64,000 nucleotides of DNA from Leifsonia sp040686855 (GTDB lineage Bacteria > Actinomycetota > Actinomycetes > Actinomycetales > Microbacteriaceae). The notes under the pieces are model-generated. The model was not told the DNA's origin. It did no database searches and was given only the letters and a program-made list of their open reading frames with translations. Of the stretch, positions 1-8,920 are shown in pieces. A program made the position numbers and the translations under genes. Within the stretch, counting starts at the first letter, position 1; each line of letters opens with the position of its first letter. The stretch is taken from contig NZ_JBFBOG010000002.1 of the NCBI RefSeq assembly GCF_040686855.1, forward strand, positions 1,178,001 through 1,242,000. Reading direction: 5' to 3'.

Positions 1-1
1 C

Positions 2-691
2 GTGGCGTTCCTCGTCCCCTGGCAGGCCGGCGACGCGAAGGCGACCATGCGCAACGAGCTGCGCGCCTTCACCCGCCTCCAGGTCTGGCTGGCACTGCTG
101 ATCGGCGCGATCGGCTTCGGCGGGTTCTTCGCCGTCTACACGTACATCGCGCCGATCGTCACGACGGTGACCGGGCTCCCGGAGGCGTCGGTGCCGCTCA
201 TCCTGATCGTCGCCGGTCTCGGCATGACCGTCGGCAACATCCTCGGCGGGCGCGCGGCCGACCACAGCGTCCGGAACAGCATGCTGCTGTTCTTCGCGAT
301 CCTGCTGGTGGCCCTCGCGGCCCTGTGGCTGACGGCGTCCACGGTCGTCGGGCTCGTCGTGTCGGTGTTCGTGGTGGCCGGCGCCTGCTCGGCGCTCTCG
401 CCGACCATCCAGACCCGGCTGATGGATGTGGCGCACGACAGCCAGTCGATCGCCGCAGCCCTCAACCACTCGGCGCTGAACATCGCGAACGCGTCGGGCG
501 CGGCCCTCGGCGGTCTCACGATCGCGGCCGGTCTCGGCTACCTGTCGCCGATCGTGGTCGGCGCCATCCTCGCCGTCGCGGGCATCCTGCTCGCTCTGCT
601 GTCGTTCGGCATCGACCGCTCGCGCGAGCGCCGCGGTGTCGACACCGGCGTGGTCCACGCCCAGCGCCCCGACCCCATCCCGGTCGACTAG
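2..691 (+). CDS. MFS transporter, C-terminal part (gene starts outside the window)
   Basis: About 229 residues are visible, carrying roughly six hydrophobic membrane segments, which is the C-terminal half of a 12-TM major facilitator. The GTG at position 2 is only the first in-frame start codon; the true start lies upstream of the window. The glycine- and alanine-rich helices and the motif GNILGGRAADHS after the second visible helix are like the inter-helix loop of DHA1-type drug or sugar efflux proteins (AraJ/CmlA style). The substrate cannot be read from the sequence. The gene ends in a hydrophilic tail and is followed by a long hairpin. Confidence 0.75.
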   Translation: MAFLVPWQAGDAKATMRNELRAFTRLQVWLALLIGAIGFGGFFAVYTYIAPIVTTVTGLPEASVPLILIVAGLGMTVGNILGGRAADHSVRNSMLLFFAILLVALAALWLTASTVVGLVVSVFVVAGACSALSPTIQTRLMDVAHDSQSIAAALNHSALNIANASGAALGGLTIAAGLGYLSPIVVGAILAVAGILLALLSFGIDRSRERRGVDTGVVHAQRPDPIPVD

Positions 692-700
692 CCCCCACCT

Positions 701-760
701 TCGAGTACACGAAGAGTGCACGGTTCCCACGCGGAAACCGTGCACTCTTCGTGTACTCGA
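701..760. terminator. Long perfect hairpin between convergent genes
   Basis: Bases 701-725 are the exact reverse complement of 736-760, giving a 25-bp perfect stem with a 10-nt loop. It lies between the MFS gene (+) and the response regulator (-), so it could end transcription from both sides. No run of T follows on either side, so this is not a textbook intrinsic terminator. Confidence 0.7.
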
Positions 761-776
761 CAGCGAGGTGTGGCCG

Positions 777-1430
777 TCAGTCGTTCTGGAGCAGGATGCC
801 GTCCTGGATGGCGCGCTTGCGGAGGGCGACCTTGGTGCCGACGTCGTAGCCGGCCACGCGGTACTTCTCGCGGATGCGCTTGAGGTAGCTCTTGGCCGTC
901 TCGTCAGAGATGCCGAGCTGGAACGCGACCGCCTTGACCGGCTCGCCGGCGCCGTACAGCGCCATGACCCGGCGCTCCTGCGCGCTGAGCTTGGGAGCGC
1001 CGCCGAGCTCGCCGGCGTTGAGCGCGAGGTCGAGCTCTGCCGAGATGAACGACTCGCCCTTGCGGGCCGCGCGGATCGCCTCGACGATCATCTCCGCGTC
1101 CTCGCTCTTCACCAGGTAGCCCATCGCGCCGGCCGCCAGCGCCTCGCGGACGACAGCGGGCTCGGAGTACGTGCTCATCAGCACGGTCGCCACCCCGGTC
1201 GTCTTGAGCGTCGACAGCTTCAGCGAGATCGGGATGTTGTCCTTGAGGTCCAGGTCGAGGAGGACCACGTCCACCGGGAACTCGGGATGCGTCAGCAGCT
1301 CGGGCCAGCTGGCCACCGCCGCCACCATGCGGATGTCGTCCGCGGCGCTGCGGATCCACTCGGTGAGCGCTCCGAGGAGCATCTTGTGGTCATCGACGAT
1401 CGCGATCCGAATCGGCGGCTGCTCGCCCAT
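777..1430 (-). CDS. LuxR/NarL-type response regulator
   Basis: The 217-residue protein has a receiver domain (about residues 7-120) with acidic pocket D13-D14, probable phosphoacceptor D59 in VVLLDLD, and conserved lysine K108 in GYLVK. It is followed by a helix-turn-helix (about 148-212) starting LSAQERRVMALYGAGE, typical of LuxR/FixJ output domains. It lies 35 bp downstream of a kinase-like membrane protein and a histidine kinase on the same strand, so these are very probably its partners. The target genes are unknown. A purine-rich AGAGAAAGG stretch precedes the ATG start. Confidence 0.88.
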   Translation of the reverse strand: MGEQPPIRIAIVDDHKMLLGALTEWIRSAADDIRMVAAVASWPELLTHPEFPVDVVLLDLDLKDNIPISLKLSTLKTTGVATVLMSTYSEPAVVREALAAGAMGYLVKSEDAEMIVEAIRAARKGESFISAELDLALNAGELGGAPKLSAQERRVMALYGAGEPVKAVAFQLGISDETAKSYLKRIREKYRVAGYDVGTKVALRKRAIQDGILLQND

Positions 1431-1465
1431 GTCGTGCCTTTCTCTGTCCCGGTGCTACCGCTGGG

Positions 1466-2683
1466 TCAGCCCAGTTCGGCGGAAGTGTCGCGGATCGAGG
1501 TGATCTCGATCCGCAGGGCCGATCCGGAGAACGACTCCGCATAGCGCCCCACTTTACGGATAGCTTGCCATGCCGCGGGGTCTACCCCGTTTCGCGGCAC
1601 ACCGCTGGTCGTGATCACGATGAGCGTCGTCGCGCCGGGATTCGCGGACTTCGGGTAGGTGCCGACCGGGCGCGAGAGGTCGAGCGTGAGGGTGCGGGGC
1701 GCTCCGGCGCCCGTTCGCACGGGGTCGCTGATGAGCAGCCAGACCGCGGTGAGCAGCCCGTCGCGCTGGTCGCGGCTCAGCCAGGCGGCCAGGCCGTCGG
1801 GGTCGGTCAGCGTCACCGACGGGCCGAGCAGGGCCGACTCCGTGACCGCGTGGTAGAGCCAGGTCTCCTTGCGGCCCTGGATGAGGTGGAGGCGGAGCTC
1901 CGTCGCGATGCTGGCGGCCGCGTCCGCCGTGTCCTCGTCGAGCGGCAGGCGGGTGCGGCCGGTGGCGACGCCGTCGAGGAGCCGTTCGGCGGCGAGGTCG
2001 AGGCGGGCGAGCTCTTCCGAGGCCAGCATCCCGACCGCGTAGCCGGGGGAGACGACGGTGCTCTGCACCTGCACGAGGTCGAGTTCCAGCTGCACCAGGG
2101 TGCGCAGGCTTCGGACGATCTGCACGCCGACGAGCGGAGGGGCGACCGCGATCGCCACGGTGACCGCGCCAGGGCCGAGCAGCTGGAGGTCGGGCAGAGC
2201 GCGCCACACGACCACGACCGCGAGGGTCGCACCGAGCACGGCGGTGGCCAGGACGATGTCGCGGGCGGGGCGGACCGGCGCGCAGAGCAGGAGCGCCGGC
2301 CCGACCGCGGCGGCCGCCGTCAACGGCACGACCGCCCCGTCGAGCGGCCAGGTGCCCACGATGTCGAGGGCGACGGCGCCCGCCCACAGCGCGAGCGCGC
2401 CGAGGTAGAGGGGGAGCGGAAGCTGATCCGGCAGGCGGAACCGCAGCACGAGGGCTCCGGCCAGTGACACCCCGAGGAGCACCCACGCCGAGACGGTGAA
2501 CCCCAGCAGGGCGTACTCGCCCGCGTTGATCGCGAACAGGATGAGCAGGAACGCGATCAGCGCGACCGTCGCCACGTTGAAGCCGAGGTCGAGGCGGGCG
2601 CGGCCGAGCGCATCCTGCTCGTCCCCGGCGGCGCCGCGGGCGATCGGGCTGCGCGGGACGGTGCGCTCGTCGAGACGGGTCAC
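1466..2683 (-). CDS. Degenerate histidine-kinase-like membrane protein
   Basis: The 405-residue protein has a short cytoplasmic N-terminus, about six hydrophobic segments between residues 35 and 190, and a soluble C-terminal half. That half has the layout of a kinase core (helical region about 195-265, then an alpha/beta region), but I find no phosphoacceptor-type histidine motif and no N- or G-box. The stretch DGLLTAVWLLISDPV sits where an N-box would be expected. Its start overlaps the stop of the upstream kinase by 4 nt, so the two are translationally coupled. It may act as a sensor or modulator partner of that kinase. The kinase relationship is inferred from layout and neighbours. Confidence 0.6.
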   Translation of the reverse strand: MTRLDERTVPRSPIARGAAGDEQDALGRARLDLGFNVATVALIAFLLILFAINAGEYALLGFTVSAWVLLGVSLAGALVLRFRLPDQLPLPLYLGALALWAGAVALDIVGTWPLDGAVVPLTAAAAVGPALLLCAPVRPARDIVLATAVLGATLAVVVVWRALPDLQLLGPGAVTVAIAVAPPLVGVQIVRSLRTLVQLELDLVQVQSTVVSPGYAVGMLASEELARLDLAAERLLDGVATGRTRLPLDEDTADAAASIATELRLHLIQGRKETWLYHAVTESALLGPSVTLTDPDGLAAWLSRDQRDGLLTAVWLLISDPVRTGAGAPRTLTLDLSRPVGTYPKSANPGATTLIVITTSGVPRNGVDPAAWQAIRKVGRYAESFSGSALRIEITSIRDTSAELG

Positions 2684-3846
2684 TTCGGAACCTCCAGCAC
2701 CACGGTCGTCCCGCTCCCGGGGGACGAGAACAGGCGGGCGTTGCCGCCCACGTCGCGCAGGCGGGCGACGATCGACTCGGTGAAGCCGAGGCGTTCGGTG
2801 TCGATGGTCGCGACGTCGAAGCCCTTCCCCGCGTCGGTGACCATCGCGCGCACGTTCGTCTCGTCGTCCGTGATCGTGACATGCGCCTCATTGACCCCGG
2901 AGTGACGGCGGACGTTCTCCAGGCACTCGCCGAGCGCCAGCAGGAACGCGTCGAGCACGTCGGAGGGGAGCAGCACCTGCCCGGCGCCGTGCCAGTTGAC
3001 CTCGAGCCCCATCCGGCGGAAGCGCTGCTTGACCGACTCCAGCGTCTTGCCGAGCGCGGACTCCTCCACCGGCTTCAGCTTGTAGTCGCCGGACCGAGCC
3101 GGGTCGGGCGTGAAGCCGAGCCGGAGCTGACGGAGCAGGGCCGCGTCCTCCGCCGCCTGCTCGCGCAGCGCGCCATGGCTGACGCCGACCCCGGAGTGGG
3201 CGAGCAGGGTGAGGGTGGCCAGCACGGTGTCGTGCAGCAGGCGGGCGCTCTGCCGGCGGCGCGCCTCCGTCTCGCTGGCCTGCCGTTCGACGCGGTAGGC
3301 GCGGCTCATCGTCGAGATGCGCTTCAGCGTGCGCGGGACGGTGCGCGAGAGCCAGATGCCGGTCGCGGTCAGCGCGATCCAGCCGGTGACGGTGAAGACC
3401 AGCGGTTCGATCAGGCGAGACTGCGTCATCCCGAGCGTGACCCCGAGGGCGGCCAGCGTCGCCAGCGCCGAGACGACCAGCAGCAGGATGCGCGCCCGGG
3501 ACGTCACCGCCAGCACGCACACGCACGCCACGGCGGCGGCGCCGATCACGCCGACCGCGCTGATCGCCGACGGTCCGAGCGGCGAGCCCGGGAGGAGGTG
3601 GATGAGGATCAGCGCGACGCCCGCGACCACGATCACCGGCATCCAGACCATGAGGCGGAGCAGCGTGGCGAGCTGCCACTGCGCGTACGCCAGGCAGACG
3701 ACGAGGACCAGGGACGCGAGGTACAGCGGCAGGGGGAGGGAGCCGGGCACGCTCAGGCAGATCAGCGCCGTCGCCGTCGCGGTCAGACCGACGGTGCGAG
3801 CAGTGGAGGCGAGGAGACGATCACGCTCCTTCTGGATGCGCGACAT
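2680..3846 (-). CDS. Sensor histidine kinase (NarL-partner class)
   Basis: The 388-residue protein has about six N-terminal membrane segments up to residue about 160, then a dimerisation region with the phosphoacceptor-like motif ARLLHDTVLATLTLL. A C-terminal HATPase follows with ECLENVRRHSG (N-box) and VTDAGKGFD (G1 box). This is the HisKA_3/HATPase architecture that pairs with LuxR-type regulators. It begins 17 bp after the stop of metX on the same strand, so it may be co-transcribed with it. A GGAGG Shine-Dalgarno sequence precedes the ATG. The signal sensed is unknown. Confidence 0.85.
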   Translation of the reverse strand: MSRIQKERDRLLASTARTVGLTATATALICLSVPGSLPLPLYLASLVLVVCLAYAQWQLATLLRLMVWMPVIVVAGVALILIHLLPGSPLGPSAISAVGVIGAAAVACVCVLAVTSRARILLLVVSALATLAALGVTLGMTQSRLIEPLVFTVTGWIALTATGIWLSRTVPRTLKRISTMSRAYRVERQASETEARRRQSARLLHDTVLATLTLLAHSGVGVSHGALREQAAEDAALLRQLRLGFTPDPARSGDYKLKPVEESALGKTLESVKQRFRRMGLEVNWHGAGQVLLPSDVLDAFLLALGECLENVRRHSGVNEAHVTITDDETNVRAMVTDAGKGFDVATIDTERLGFTESIVARLRDVGGNARLFSSPGSGTTVVLEVPK

Positions 3847-3862
3847 GCCCCTCCAACCTCGG

Positions 3863-5068
3863 TCACACGGCGAACAGTCGCCGCAGCTGCGTGCTGACGG
3901 CGTCGTCCTCGATCAGGAACCCGTCGTGACCGAAGTCCGAGCGGATCACCACTGGAACTCTACCGTCCAGCGTGTCCGGCACGTGGTAGGCGATGAGGTC
4001 CTGTCCTTCGACGGGGAACAGCCGGTCGCTGTCGATGCCGACGACGAGCGTCGTCGCCGTCACCCGGGAGAGGGCGGCGGCCAGCCCGCCGCGTCCGCGT
4101 CCGACATCGTGGGAGTTCATCGCCTCCACGAGGGTGATGTAGCTGTTGGCGTCGAAGCGGCGGACGAACTTGTTGCCGTGGAAGTCGAGGTAGGACTCGA
4201 CCGCGAACCGGCCGCCGCCGCCGAGCGGGCTGATGCCGCTCTGCCAGGCGCGCTCGAATCGCTCGTTGAGCTCCGAGGGGCTGCGGTAGTTGAGCAGAGC
4301 CATCCGGCGGGCGAGGGCGAGGCCGCGGTGCGGGCCGTCGCCGTCTTCGGCGTCGTAGTACTGGCCGCCGCGGAACAGCGGGTCGGTGCGGACCGCCTCG
4401 ATCTGCACCGAGTTGAGCGCGATCTGGTCGGCGGTCGAGAACGGGGGAGCGGCGATCACGGCCAGCCGCTCGACGCGGTCCGGGAACGACACCGCCCACT
4501 CCAGCGCCTGCATCCCGCCCATGGAACCGCCGACGACCGCGGCCCACCGATCGAGGCCGAGTTCGTCCGCGAGCCGTGCCTGGGCAGCGACCTGGTCGCG
4601 GATGGTCGTGAACGGGAAGCGCGAACCCCACTCCGCTCCGTCGGGAGCGAGGGATGCGGGACCGGTCGTGCCCTGGCAGCCGCCCAGCATGTTGGGGACG
4701 ACGACGAACCAGCGGTCGGTGTCGATCGCCTTGCCCGGCCCGATGATGCCCTGCCACCATCCCGCCGTGCGCTGGCCCGGTCCCGCAGGACCGACCGCGT
4801 GCGCGTCGCCGGTGAGGGCGTGGAGGACGAGGACGGCGTTGTCACGCGCCTCGGACAGCTCGCCCCAGGTCTCGTAGGCGATGCGGACGTACGGAAGGCT
4901 CTCGCCGCTCTCGAACGAGAACGCGCCGATCCCCGCGAACCGGCGGCCGGCGGCCGGGTCGGACTCCTTCCAGGCGCCGCTCGCCGGCGGCTTGCCGAGC
5001 AGCGTCCGCGCCTGAGCCTCCGTGATGAAGCTCGACGGGGCCGTGTCCGCGGAGGTCTGCCAGTCCAT
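3863..5068 (-). CDS. metX: Homoserine O-acetyltransferase
   Basis: MetX transfers acetyl from acetyl-CoA to homoserine, the first committed step of methionine synthesis in this route. The 401-residue alpha/beta hydrolase has the nucleophile elbow GGSMGG (S182), an acid D348 in GIDSDRLFP and H381 in DFGHDGF, the expected catalytic triad. Length is normal for the family (about 370-400). Its product is the substrate of MetY, encoded 1.7 kb away on the opposite strand. An AAGAAT hexamer ends 6 nt before the ATG, so the mRNA may be leaderless. Confidence 0.95.
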   Translation of the reverse strand: MDWQTSADTAPSSFITEAQARTLLGKPPASGAWKESDPAAGRRFAGIGAFSFESGESLPYVRIAYETWGELSEARDNAVLVLHALTGDAHAVGPAGPGQRTAGWWQGIIGPGKAIDTDRWFVVVPNMLGGCQGTTGPASLAPDGAEWGSRFPFTTIRDQVAAQARLADELGLDRWAAVVGGSMGGMQALEWAVSFPDRVERLAVIAAPPFSTADQIALNSVQIEAVRTDPLFRGGQYYDAEDGDGPHRGLALARRMALLNYRSPSELNERFERAWQSGISPLGGGGRFAVESYLDFHGNKFVRRFDANSYITLVEAMNSHDVGRGRGGLAAALSRVTATTLVVGIDSDRLFPVEGQDLIAYHVPDTLDGRVPVVIRSDFGHDGFLIEDDAVSTQLRRLFAV

Positions 5069-5139
5069 GCGTCCATTCTTCCCGAGCGCGCGGAATCGCG
5101 GTCACGTGTTACGAACCGCTCCGCCGCGACAGAGCCCCG

Positions 5140-5844
5140 TCACCCGCGATCGCGGTCGCTGCCGTCGGGAGGATCGGCCTGGTCGCCCGGACGCCGGCGC
5201 AGGTGCTGCGTCCGCTCGTTGAGGTAGTTGACGATGGTCGCGCTCGCGGTTCCGACGATCGCGACGCCGCCCATCATCAGGATCACGGCGAGAATGCGGC
5301 CCTCGGCCGTCACCGGGTAGTAGTCGCCGTATCCGACCGTGGCCATCGTGACGCAGGCCCACCACACGGCGTCCCCGAACGTCTTGATGTTCGACCCGGG
5401 GGCGTACCGCTCGACGTGGAGCTCGGCGAGCGAGATCACGTAGATGAACGTGACGATGAAAGCCGCTGCGAAGACCACCACCCGCCGCCGCAGATGTGAC
5501 GGCGTGTTGCCGCGGAAGGCGCGGATCCGGGCGAGTCCGGTGAGCAGGAGGAACGGCCGGGCGAGGGGGAGGAACACGGACAGGAGGGCGATCGGATGGT
5601 GCCGGACGAAGCGGCCCTTGTGTGCCGAGAGCGCGAGCCGAACGGTGAAGTCGATGACGTAGAAGGCCCACACCGTGATGAGGACGACCGCGACCGTCAC
5701 TGTGACCTCCGGTGGCTGACCCACCCACAGGATGCCGACCGAGTACGCGATCAGGAACAGGAACGACGCCGCCAGGGCGGGGTAGCCGGTGACCCGCTCC
5801 CAGGCGTGACGCCTGCGGTCCTCGTCCTGATCGGGCATGGCCAC
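5140..5844 (-). CDS. Voltage-gated-type potassium channel
   Basis: The 234-residue membrane protein has several N-terminal helices and then a pore region with selectivity filter TVGYGD (in TMATVGYGDYYPV), diagnostic of K+ channels. A helix with basic residues (RPFLLLTGLARIRAFRG) resembles a short voltage-sensor S4 or S4-S5 linker. A final transmembrane helix follows the pore. A C-terminal RCK domain is absent; the tail is short and charged. It lies 5 nt downstream of the SDR gene on the same strand. Confidence 0.88.
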   Translation of the reverse strand: MAMPDQDEDRRRHAWERVTGYPALAASFLFLIAYSVGILWVGQPPEVTVTVAVVLITVWAFYVIDFTVRLALSAHKGRFVRHHPIALLSVFLPLARPFLLLTGLARIRAFRGNTPSHLRRRVVVFAAAFIVTFIYVISLAELHVERYAPGSNIKTFGDAVWWACVTMATVGYGDYYPVTAEGRILAVILMMGGVAIVGTASATIVNYLNERTQHLRRRPGDQADPPDGSDRDRG

Positions 5845-5848
5845 AGTC

Positions 5849-6634
5849 TCAGCCCTTCGCGCCCTTCACGGCGAGAGGGCCCTTGTGCAGCCGGTACGGC
5901 GCGGCCTGCGCGACCGGTTTGACCACGATCAGGTCGAGGTCGACATGCCTGGGCAGCGTGAGCGCGTGGACGATCGTCTCCGCCACGTCCTCGGCCGACA
6001 GCGGTTCCGGAACGTCTTCGTAGACCGCGTCGCGCTTCGCCTGGTCGCCGCCGAAGCGGACCAGCGAGAACTCCTCGGTGGCGACCATCCCCGGCGCGAT
6101 CTCGACCACGCGGATCGGCTCGCCGTTGAGCTCCAGCCGCAGCACCTCGGTGAGCGCGTGCTCGGCGAACTTGGCGGCGTTGTACCCGCCGCCGCCGACG
6201 TACGCGGTGAGCCCGGCGATGGAGGTGACCACGGCGATGTCGGCGTGCCCCGTCTCCGCGGCGCCCTGGCGCAGCAGCGGAAGCAGAGCCGAGAGGACCC
6301 GCTTGGTGCCGATGACGTTGATCTCGTACATCCACACCCAGTCGTCGACGCTCGACGACTCGACCGAGTCGAGCCCGTGCGCGCCGCCGGCGTTGTTCAC
6401 GAGGGCATGGACCCCGCCGGTCGCGGCGAGGTGGTCGCGGAGCCCATCCACGTCGTCCTGCTTGGTGAGGTCGGCGACCACGTACTCGGCGCCGGTCTCA
6501 TCGGCGAGGTCGCGCAGGCGGTCCTCGCGGCGCGCGACGGCGACCACATCCCAGCCTTCCCCGCGGAAGGCGCGGACGGTCGCCGCCCCGATCCCCGAAC
6601 TCGCTCCGGTCACGACAACGCGTCTGCTGCTCAT
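5849..6634 (-). CDS. Short-chain dehydrogenase/reductase
   Basis: The 261-residue classical SDR has cofactor motif TGASSGIG at residues 9-16, NNAG in the middle and the catalytic pair Y151/K155 in YNAAK. Basic residues after the first strand (VARREDR) suggest NADP(H) preference. The profile resembles YdfG-type 3-hydroxy acid/serine dehydrogenases, but the substrate is not determinable. Upstream, GAGAAT is placed 6 nt before the ATG, so the transcript may be leaderless. Confidence 0.88.
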   Translation of the reverse strand: MSSRRVVVTGASSGIGAATVRAFRGEGWDVVAVARREDRLRDLADETGAEYVVADLTKQDDVDGLRDHLAATGGVHALVNNAGGAHGLDSVESSSVDDWVWMYEINVIGTKRVLSALLPLLRQGAAETGHADIAVVTSIAGLTAYVGGGGYNAAKFAEHALTEVLRLELNGEPIRVVEIAPGMVATEEFSLVRFGGDQAKRDAVYEDVPEPLSAEDVAETIVHALTLPRHVDLDLIVVKPVAQAAPYRLHKGPLAVKGAKG

Positions 6635-6742
6635 GCCGCCATTCTCCCGGGTTACGGCGTGTTTCGAGGGCGTTGCCCGCGCGCGGCGGCGCGTCTAGCC
6701 TTCTGAGGACCGCGCACCCGAAGCACCCGAAGGAGAAACGCC

Positions 6743-8065
6743 ATGACCGACGCCGCCGACTGGCAGTTCGAAACCAAGCAGATCCACGCCGGAGCTGCAC
6801 CGGACCCCGTGACCAACGCCCGGGCGACGCCGATCTACCAGACCACGTCCTACGTGTTCAACAATGCCGAGCACGCCAAGAACCTCTTCGCTCTGGCCGA
6901 GTTCGGCAACATCTACACGCGCATCCAGAATCCGACGCAGGCCGTCGTGGAGGAGCGCGTCGCGGCTCTCGAAGGCGGCACCGGCGCCCTGCTGGTCGCC
7001 TCGGGCCAGGCGGCCGAGACCTTCGCGGTGCTGAACATCGCCCAGGCCGGCGACCACATCGTCTCCTCCAGCTCGATCTACGGCGGCACGTACAACCTCT
7101 TCAAGTACACGCTGGCGAAGCTCGGCATCGAGACCACGTTCGTCGAGAACCAGGACGACGCCGAGGAGTGGCGCCGCGCGGTCCGCCCGAACACCAAGCT
7201 GTTCTTCGCGGAGACCATCGGCAACCCGAAGATCAACATCCTCGACATCGCGCTCGTCGCCGACGTCGCGCACGAGGCCGGTGTGCCGCTCATCGTGGAC
7301 AACACGATCGCGACCCCGTACCTCATCCGCCCGTTCGAGTCCGGCGCCGACATCGTCATCCACTCGGCCACCAAGTTCCTCGGCGGCCACGGCACCGTGA
7401 TCGGCGGCGTGATCGTCGACGGCGGGAAGTTCGAGTGGTCGAAGAACGTCGAGAAGTTCCCGGGCCTCACCGAGCCGGACCCGTCGTACCACGGCGCCAG
7501 CTACACGGCCGCGGTCGGCGACGGCCTCGCCTACATCATCAAGGCTCGCGTGCAGCTGCTCCGCGACCTCGGCTCGGCCATCGCGCCGGCGAGCGCCTGG
7601 CAGCTCATCCAGGGCATCGAGACCCTGTCGCTGCGGGTCGAGCGCCACACGCAGAACGCGCAGGAGATCGCCGAGTTCCTGGAGGCGCACCCCGACGTGG
7701 CCTCGGTGAACTACTCGGGTCTGCCCACCAGCCCCTGGTACGCGGCCGCCAACAAGTACGCCCCGAAGGGCGTCGGCGCGGTGCTGTCGTTCGAGCTCAA
7801 GGGCGGCGTGGATGCGGGAGCGGCACTGGTCGACAGCCTCAAGCTGTTCAGCCACCTGGCCAACATCGGCGATGTGCGCAGCCTCGTCATCCACCCGGCG
7901 TCGACCACGCACTCGCAGCTCACCCCCGAGCAGCAGCTGACCGCGGGCGTCACCCCGGGTCTCGTCCGCCTCTCCGTGGGCCTCGAGAACATCGACGACC
8001 TCAAGGCGGACCTGTCGGCCGGCCTGGCCGCCGCCCGCTCCGTCGCGGAGGCGGCGCGCGCCTGA
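6743..8065 (+). CDS. metY: O-acetylhomoserine sulfhydrylase
   Basis: This PLP enzyme converts O-acetylhomoserine and sulfide (or methanethiol) to homocysteine (or methionine), following MetX. The 440-residue length matches the family. The PLP lysine is K211 in SATKFLGGHG, and the N-terminal ETKQIHAG segment is typical. A -10-like TAGCCT at 6697-6702 and a good ribosome site (AAGGAG, 6730-6735) precede the ATG. A GC-rich hairpin follows the stop. MetB-type cystathionine synthase is the main alternative, but the length and large C-terminal insert favour MetY. Confidence 0.93.
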   Translation: MTDAADWQFETKQIHAGAAPDPVTNARATPIYQTTSYVFNNAEHAKNLFALAEFGNIYTRIQNPTQAVVEERVAALEGGTGALLVASGQAAETFAVLNIAQAGDHIVSSSSIYGGTYNLFKYTLAKLGIETTFVENQDDAEEWRRAVRPNTKLFFAETIGNPKINILDIALVADVAHEAGVPLIVDNTIATPYLIRPFESGADIVIHSATKFLGGHGTVIGGVIVDGGKFEWSKNVEKFPGLTEPDPSYHGASYTAAVGDGLAYIIKARVQLLRDLGSAIAPASAWQLIQGIETLSLRVERHTQNAQEIAEFLEAHPDVASVNYSGLPTSPWYAAANKYAPKGVGAVLSFELKGGVDAGAALVDSLKLFSHLANIGDVRSLVIHPASTTHSQLTPEQQLTAGVTPGLVRLSVGLENIDDLKADLSAGLAAARSVAEAARA

Positions 8066-8068
8066 GCG

Positions 8069-8115
8069 ATGCCACGAAGGGCCCGGTGGGATGCTCCTGC
8101 CGGGCCCTTCGGCAT
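8069..8115. terminator. Hairpin between metY and the convergent nucleotidyltransferase gene
   Basis: GAAGGGCCCGG at 8076-8086 pairs perfectly with 8100-8110, extended by ATGCC (8069-8073) and GGCAT (8111-8115) across a 2-nt bulge. It is placed just after the metY stop and can serve both converging genes. Confidence 0.7.
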
Positions 8116-8126
8116 TCCGACCTCGG

Positions 8127-8918
8127 TCAGCTCTCCGCCACCGCCACGCATTTCCGCAGCAGCTCCACCGCCTCCCGTCCGTCCGCCGCCGTGAACTCCT
8201 GGCGCTCGCCCGCGCGGTCGCGGACGACGCGCTCCAGCAGCTCCGCGTGCTCCGGCCAGCGCTCCGCGGCGTACGAAGCCGCCGCGGTCTTGGACACGAC
8301 CTCGCCGGTGTCGATGGTCGCCACGAGCCGGATCGGTCCGAGCGCCACCCAGCGCACGGTCTCCGCGCGGATCGGCCCGTCGTCCGGGCGGTCGGCGATC
8401 TCGCGTTCGAGGCCGTCGCCGATGCCCTGCCAGTAGTCCTGCAGGTTCTGCCGCGAGAAGGCGACCACGCCCTCCGCCGCCTTCGGGTGCCGGTCGGCGA
8501 CGGGCGACCAGATGACGTCGCCGCCGTCGACGATGCCCTGCACCCCGGACTCCAGCTCCCGCCAGGTGATCCAGCTGAGCTGCGCGCCGGGCAGCTGGGA
8601 GACGAGCACGCCCTCCACCACCTGCGGCGCGGTCTCGATGACGTCCGGTCCCCGCGCGATCTCGGACTCGGTGAGGTACACGCCGTCGATGTGCGGGTCG
8701 GAGGCGGCGTGGAGCTCGGCGAGAGCCGGCAGGTCGTCCACCGGGTCGCGCGTTACGACGAAGACGACGTCGATGTCGCTGACGCCGGGATGCCAGTCCC
8801 CGGCCACCGCCGATCCGGTGACCACCGCGCGGCTCACCAGGCCGGGGGCGATGCGTCTCTGCTCCAGCAGGAACTGCGTGAGCGCGTCGGCGACGGGGGC
8901 GGGGAGCTGCTCGGACAT
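8127..8918 (-). CDS. Nucleotidyltransferase-domain protein, AadA-like
   Basis: The 263-residue protein carries the minimal nucleotidyltransferase signature GSAVAGDWHPGVSDIDVVFV (GS then DxD, about residues 35-55) with an alpha-helical C-terminal part, the layout of AadA-type aminoglycoside adenylyltransferases with a DUF4111-like tail. I take ATG 8918 because the MFS gene upstream stops at 8921, giving tight coupling. Reading continues open far upstream, but that part lies inside the MFS gene. Antibiotic modification is possible but unproven; many such proteins have unknown substrates. Confidence 0.75.
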   Translation of the reverse strand: MSEQLPAPVADALTQFLLEQRRIAPGLVSRAVVTGSAVAGDWHPGVSDIDVVFVVTRDPVDDLPALAELHAASDPHIDGVYLTESEIARGPDVIETAPQVVEGVLVSQLPGAQLSWITWRELESGVQGIVDGGDVIWSPVADRHPKAAEGVVAFSRQNLQDYWQGIGDGLEREIADRPDDGPIRAETVRWVALGPIRLVATIDTGEVVSKTAAASYAAERWPEHAELLERVVRDRAGERQEFTAADGREAVELLRKCVAVAES

Positions 8919-8920
8919 GG

